DNA of 64,000 nucleotides from Puffinus mauretanicus (taxonomy: Eukaryota; Chordata; Aves; Procellariiformes; Procellariidae): assembly GCA_023333565.1 (NCBI GenBank), contig JAJKFH010002906.1, positions 3,302,501-3,366,500 of the forward strand, in the 5' to 3' direction. The translations under genes were made by a program, and so were the position numbers. The notes under the pieces were generated by a model. The model had not been told where the DNA came from. It was given only the letters and a program-made list of their open reading frames with translations, and ran no database searches. Within the stretch, counting starts at the first letter, position 1; every line of letters starts with the position of its first letter. Positions 60,380 through 64,000 of the stretch are shown piece by piece.

Positions 60380-62128
60380 TCACATCACCCACCAAGTGTA
60401 CCCAGGTCCTTGAGCAAAAGCAATCCCACGGATGGGTTTTCCCTTGCCAGAGGCAGGAGTAACCCAGACTGCCTTCCCCAGCATATTTCTTATGTGCACG
60501 ACAGGGACTTTATCTCCATCTACAGTACATAAGAGTCTTGATTGGGCAGGGCCAGCTCGATTGGCAGATCCCTTGGTATTGACTAACCGGGTGACTTTTG
60601 CTAAATGTGTGTCCCAATGCTTGAATGTCCCACCACCCATTGCCCTCAGCGTAGTCTTTAGCAGTCCATTGTATCGTTCGATTTTCCCGGAGGCTGGTGC
60701 ATGGTAGGGGATGTGATAGACCCACTCAATGCCATGCTCTTTGGCCCAGGTGTCTATGAGGGTGTTTCGGAAGTGAGTCCCGTTGTCTGACTCAATTCTT
60801 TCTGGGGTGCCATGTTGCCACAGGACTTGCTTTTCAAGGCCTAGGATGGTGTTCCGGGCAGTGGCATGGGGCACAGGGTATGTTTCCAGCCATCCGGTGG
60901 TTGCTTCCACCATGGTGAGCACATAGCGCTTACCATGACGGGTTTGTGGGAGTGTGATATAATCAATCTGCCAGGCCTCCCCATATTTATATTTCAACCA
61001 TCGTCCTCCATACCGAAGAGGCCTTACTCGCTTGGCTTGCTTGATTGCAGCGCACGTTTCACATTTGTGGATAACCTGTGCAATAGCGTCCATGGTTAAG
61101 TCCACCCCTCGATCACGAGCCCATCTATACGTTGCATCTCTTCCTTGATGGCCTGAGGCGTCATGGGCCCACCGAGCTATAAATAATTCACCCTTATGTT
61201 GCCAGTCCAAATCCACCTCAGCCACTTCAATCTTAGCAGCCTGGTCCACCTGCTGGTTGTTTTGATGTTCCTCAGTGGCCCGACTCTTGGGCACGTGAGC
61301 ATCTACGTGACGTACTTTTACAGCCAGGTTCTCTACCCGGGCAGCAATATCTTGCCACAATGCGGCAGCCCAGATGGGTTTACCTCTGCGCTGCCAGTTG
61401 TTCTGCTTCCACTGCTGCAACCACCCCCACAGGGCATTTGCCACCATCCATGAGTCAGTATAGAGATAAAGTACTGGCCATTTTTCTCGTTCAGCAATGT
61501 CCAAGGCCAGCTGGATGGCTTTCACCTCTGCAAACTGGCTCGATTCACCTTCTCCTTCAGCAGTTTCTGCAACTTGGCGTATAGGACTCCATACAGCAGC
61601 TTTCCACCTCCGATGCTTTCCCACAAGGCGACAGGACCCATCAGTGAACAGGGCATATTGCTTCTCATTTTCTGGTAGTTTATTATACAGTGGGGCTTCT
61701 TCAGCACGTGTCACCTCCTCCTCTGGGGATATGCCAAAATCTTTGCCTTCTGGCCAGTTTGTGATCACCTCCAAGATTCCTGGGCGACTGGGGTTTCCTA
61801 TTCGGGCCCGTTGTGTGATCAGTGTGACCCACTTACTCCACGTAGCATCGGTTGCATGATGTGTAGAGGGGACGCTCCCTTTGAACATCCAGCCCAGCAC
61901 CGGCAGTCGGGGTGCCAGGAGGAGCTGTGCTTCAGTACCAACCACTTCCGAAGCAGCTCGAATCCCTTCATATGCTGCCAATATCTCCTTCTCAGTTGGA
62001 GTGTAGCGGGCCTCGGATCCTCTGTATCCCCGACTCCAGAACCCTAAGGGTCGACCTCGAGTCTCCCCTGGTGCTTTCTGCCAGAGGCTCCAGGTAGGGC
62101 CATTCTCCCCGGCTGCGGTGTAGAGCAC
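60380..62128 (-). pseudogene. pol: RNase H and integrase (copy 2), open frame
   Basis: 582 codons, the same length and boundaries as copy 1. RNase H Asp163, Glu201, Asp225, Asp276 and integrase His322, His327, Cys356, Cys359, Asp389, Asp448, Glu484 are all kept. Differences from copy 1 by my reading: residues 56, 85, 88, 91, 132 and 200. All lie before or within RNase H, and the integrase part is identical. The frame follows the TAA at 62,213-62,215 in the same phase. Confidence 0.92.
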
Positions 62129-62302
62129 ATTCTTTACATCTTGTCCTGCCCGGACTGGCCCAAGGGCTACTGCATGAACTATCTCCTGTTTAATTTGTTC
62201 AAAGGCTTGTCGTTACTCAGGGCCCCATTTGAAGTCGTTCTTCTTCCTGGTCACGTGATAGAGAGGGCTTACGATCTGACTGTAATCTGGAATATGCATT
62301 CT

Positions 62303-63502
62303 CTAAAAACCCACAATGCCTAAGAAAGCTTGTGTTTCCTTTTTGCTAGTTGGTGGGAACATGGCTGTTATTTTGTTGATCACATCCATTGGGATCTGAC
62401 GACATCCATCTTGCCATTTTATTCCTAAAAACTGGATCTCCTGTGTAGGTCCCTTGACCTTACTTTGTTTTATGGCAAAACCGGCCTTCAGAAGGATTTG
62501 AATTATTTTCTTCCTTTTCCCAAAAACATCTTCTGCTGTGTTGCCCCATACAATGATGTCATCAATGTACTGCAGATGTTCTGGAGCCTCACCCTGTTCC
62601 AGTGCGGTGTGGGTCAGTCCATGGCAAATGGTAGGGCTGTGTTTCCACCCCTGGGGCAGTCGGTTCCAGGTGTACTGGACGCCCCTCCAAGTGAAAGCAA
62701 ACTGTGGCCTGCACTCTGCTGTCAAAGAGATTGAGAAGAACGCATTAGCAATATCGATTGTGGCGTACCACTTGGCTGCCTTTGATTCCAATTCGTATTG
62801 AAGTTCCAGCATGTCCGGCACGGCAGCACTCAGTGGCGGCATGACTTCGTTCAGGCCACAGTAGTCTACTGTTAGTCTCCACTCTCCATTGGACTTTCGC
62901 ACTGGCCATATGGGACTGTTAAAGGGTGAGCGAGTCTTGCTGATCACTCCTTGGCTCTCCAGTCGACGAATCAGCTCATGGATGCGGATCAGGGAGTCTC
63001 GGTTGGTGCGATATTGTCGCCGGTGCACTGTTGTGGTAGCAATTGGTAGTTGTTGTTCTTCAACCCTCAGCAGCCCCACAACAGAAGGGTCCTGCAAGAG
63101 ACCGGGCAAGATGGACAGCTGTTTAACTTCCTCCGTCTCCAGGGCAGCTATACCACAAGCCCACCGGTACCCTTTTGGGTCCTTGAAATACCCTCTCCTG
63201 AGGTAGTCTATGCCAAGGATGCACGGAGCCTCTGGGCCAGTCACAATGGGGTGCTTCTGCCACTCATTCCCGGTCAGGCTCACTTCGGCCTCCAATACAG
63301 TTAACTCTTGGGATCCCCCTGTCACTCCAGAAATACAGATGGGTTCTGCCCCTTTATAGTTTGATGGCATCAGGGTACACTGTGCACCGGTGTCTACTAG
63401 AGCTTTATACTCCTGTGGGTCTGATGTGCCAGGCCATCGAATCCACACGGTCCAGTAAACCCGGTTGTCCCTTTCCTCCACCTGGCTGGAGGCAGGGCCC
63501 CT
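62303..63502 (-). pseudogene. pol: Protease and reverse transcriptase (copy 2), truncated by TAG
   Basis: The frame is open from directly after the TAG at 63,503-63,505 to a TAG at 62,303-62,305, where copy 1 has TGG. Numbering from the GTG at 63,481, the protease active site is Asp30-Thr31-Gly32 (LVDTGAQ), followed by the PCILGID motif at about 86-92. RT catalytic residues are Asp243 and the YIDD pair Asp307-Asp308. It ends within the connection after QAFLGIVGF. RT homology continues downstream in the same frame to the shared TAA. The unbroken protease-RT frame shows the ancestral order gag-TAG-pro-pol. Confidence 0.9.
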
Positions 63503-63505
63503 CTA
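63428..63505 (-). promoter_or_regulatory. Candidate UAG readthrough site with pseudoknot (copy 2)
   Basis: In-frame TAG (63,503-63,505), hairpin at 63,475-63,492 and loop-complementary hexamer at 63,428-63,433, identical in layout to copy 1 at 32,942-33,019. Because the copies are so similar overall, this conservation alone is weak evidence for selection. Confidence 0.45.
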
Positions 63506-63559
63506 GTTCTGGTCATAGTATCCATCTCTCACTTCTTGCAAACGTGAGTCAAGAATTTC

Positions 63560-64000
63560 TTAACTGCAATTACAATCCAAACAAAGATCAGCCCTTCTAC
63601 TCTGCCTGGGGAACTGTTCACTGGAAACTGGACCGTCGTGAGACAGGTTTTTCCTGAAGACTGGAGCAGCATTTTTCCTGGGAGAACCCCCTTGTGTGAT
63701 TGGTTTTCCTTGCAAGTCACGTACACGTGCCTCTAGGGTCAAGGTAAGTTTTCCATCCCACTGCCTCATGTCCTCTCCGTGGTCACGCAGGTAAAACCAC
63801 AGGGTACCCCGTGGTGTGTACTTTCTATATCCTCTCTCTTGAGGAGAAAAACGCTGACTCCTAATGGCTGAGATACTGGTCCATACAGGTGGAGAATAGG
63901 ACATACCTTTTTCGAGTTGCTGGACCTTCTGGGACAGCTTCTCCACAGCCAAGACAAGGGAGGAGGAGATAGTTTCTTCGAAATCCCGAAGTCTGCTCAC
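63560..64000 (-). pseudogene. gag: gag C-terminal part (copy 2), partial
   Basis: 146 codons from the window edge: a coiled-coil-like SRLRDFEETISSSLVLAVEKL, then QERGYRKYTPRGTLWFYLRD, ending LCLDCNCS at a TAA (63,560-63,562). Copy 1 has a Glu codon at this site. After the TAA the same frame continues to the TAG at 63,503. The upstream gag lies beyond the window. Confidence 0.8.

Larger units (their letters stand above)
59344..64000 (-). mobile_element. Endogenous retrovirus, same family as 30,261-37,100, minus strand (copy 2, partial)
   Basis: The 3' LTR, the non-coding env-less segment, integrase, RNase H, RT, protease and the end of gag are present. The 5' part lies beyond the right edge; 64,000 corresponds to about 32,447 in copy 1. 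Protein frames are about 99% identical to copy 1 in RNase H/integrase. It shares the TAG before protease and the TAA between RT and RNase H. Private breaks: TAA at 63,560-63,562 and TAG at 62,303-62,305. The protease is uninterrupted here, unlike in copy 1. Confidence 0.92.

Overview
The window looks like a stretch of bird nuclear genome, intergenic or deep intronic. The evidence is repeat content: CR1 LINE fragments with ATTCTATG-type 3' termini on both strands, and long terminal repeats (TG...CA ends, 5-bp target duplications) of a family I associate with avian endogenous retroviruses (ERVs). I see no bacterial, plasmid or free-virus features. Between repeats the DNA is AT-rich with only short, unrecognisable reading frames. 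The species cannot be named from what is here.

Layout. 1-560: a sense CR1 fragment, a truncated LTR of a second family and an antisense CR1 3' end. 561-29,500: mostly unique AT-rich sequence with microsatellites, a few old CR1 pieces, a 33-bp miniature LTR with a perfect target duplication (8,694-8,726), a GC-rich patch (about 20,855-20,998) and a homeodomain/POU-like motif cluster beside it. 29,501-30,215: antisense CR1. 30,261-37,100: a provirus with both LTRs, a Lys-type primer-binding site, gag, protease, reverse transcriptase, RNase H and integrase, and no env. 40,545-41,111 and 47,631-48,243: two solo LTRs of related subfamilies, one on each strand, both with target duplications. 42,671-44,158 and 55,312-56,100: antisense CR1 with RT remnants. 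56,520-58,135: sense CR1 remnant. 59,344-64,000: a second provirus of the same family on the minus strand, cut by the window edge.

The two proviruses are nearly identical. Their 582-residue RNase H/integrase frames differ at six residues by my count. They share an in-frame TAA between RT and RNase H, and an in-frame TAG before the protease. The TAG is followed by a stem-loop whose loop is complementary to a downstream hexamer, a layout resembling gammaretroviral stop-codon readthrough. Each copy also has private breaks, so neither is intact as seen. The gag frame is unusual: several hydrophobic segments, then 11 tandem 30-bp units encoding a Thr-rich mucin-like stretch, then a capsid-like segment.

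No complete host gene is supported. Two exon-like frames (48,723-48,904 minus; 59,050-59,343 plus) are offered only as candidates. The second is abutted by the antisense provirus.
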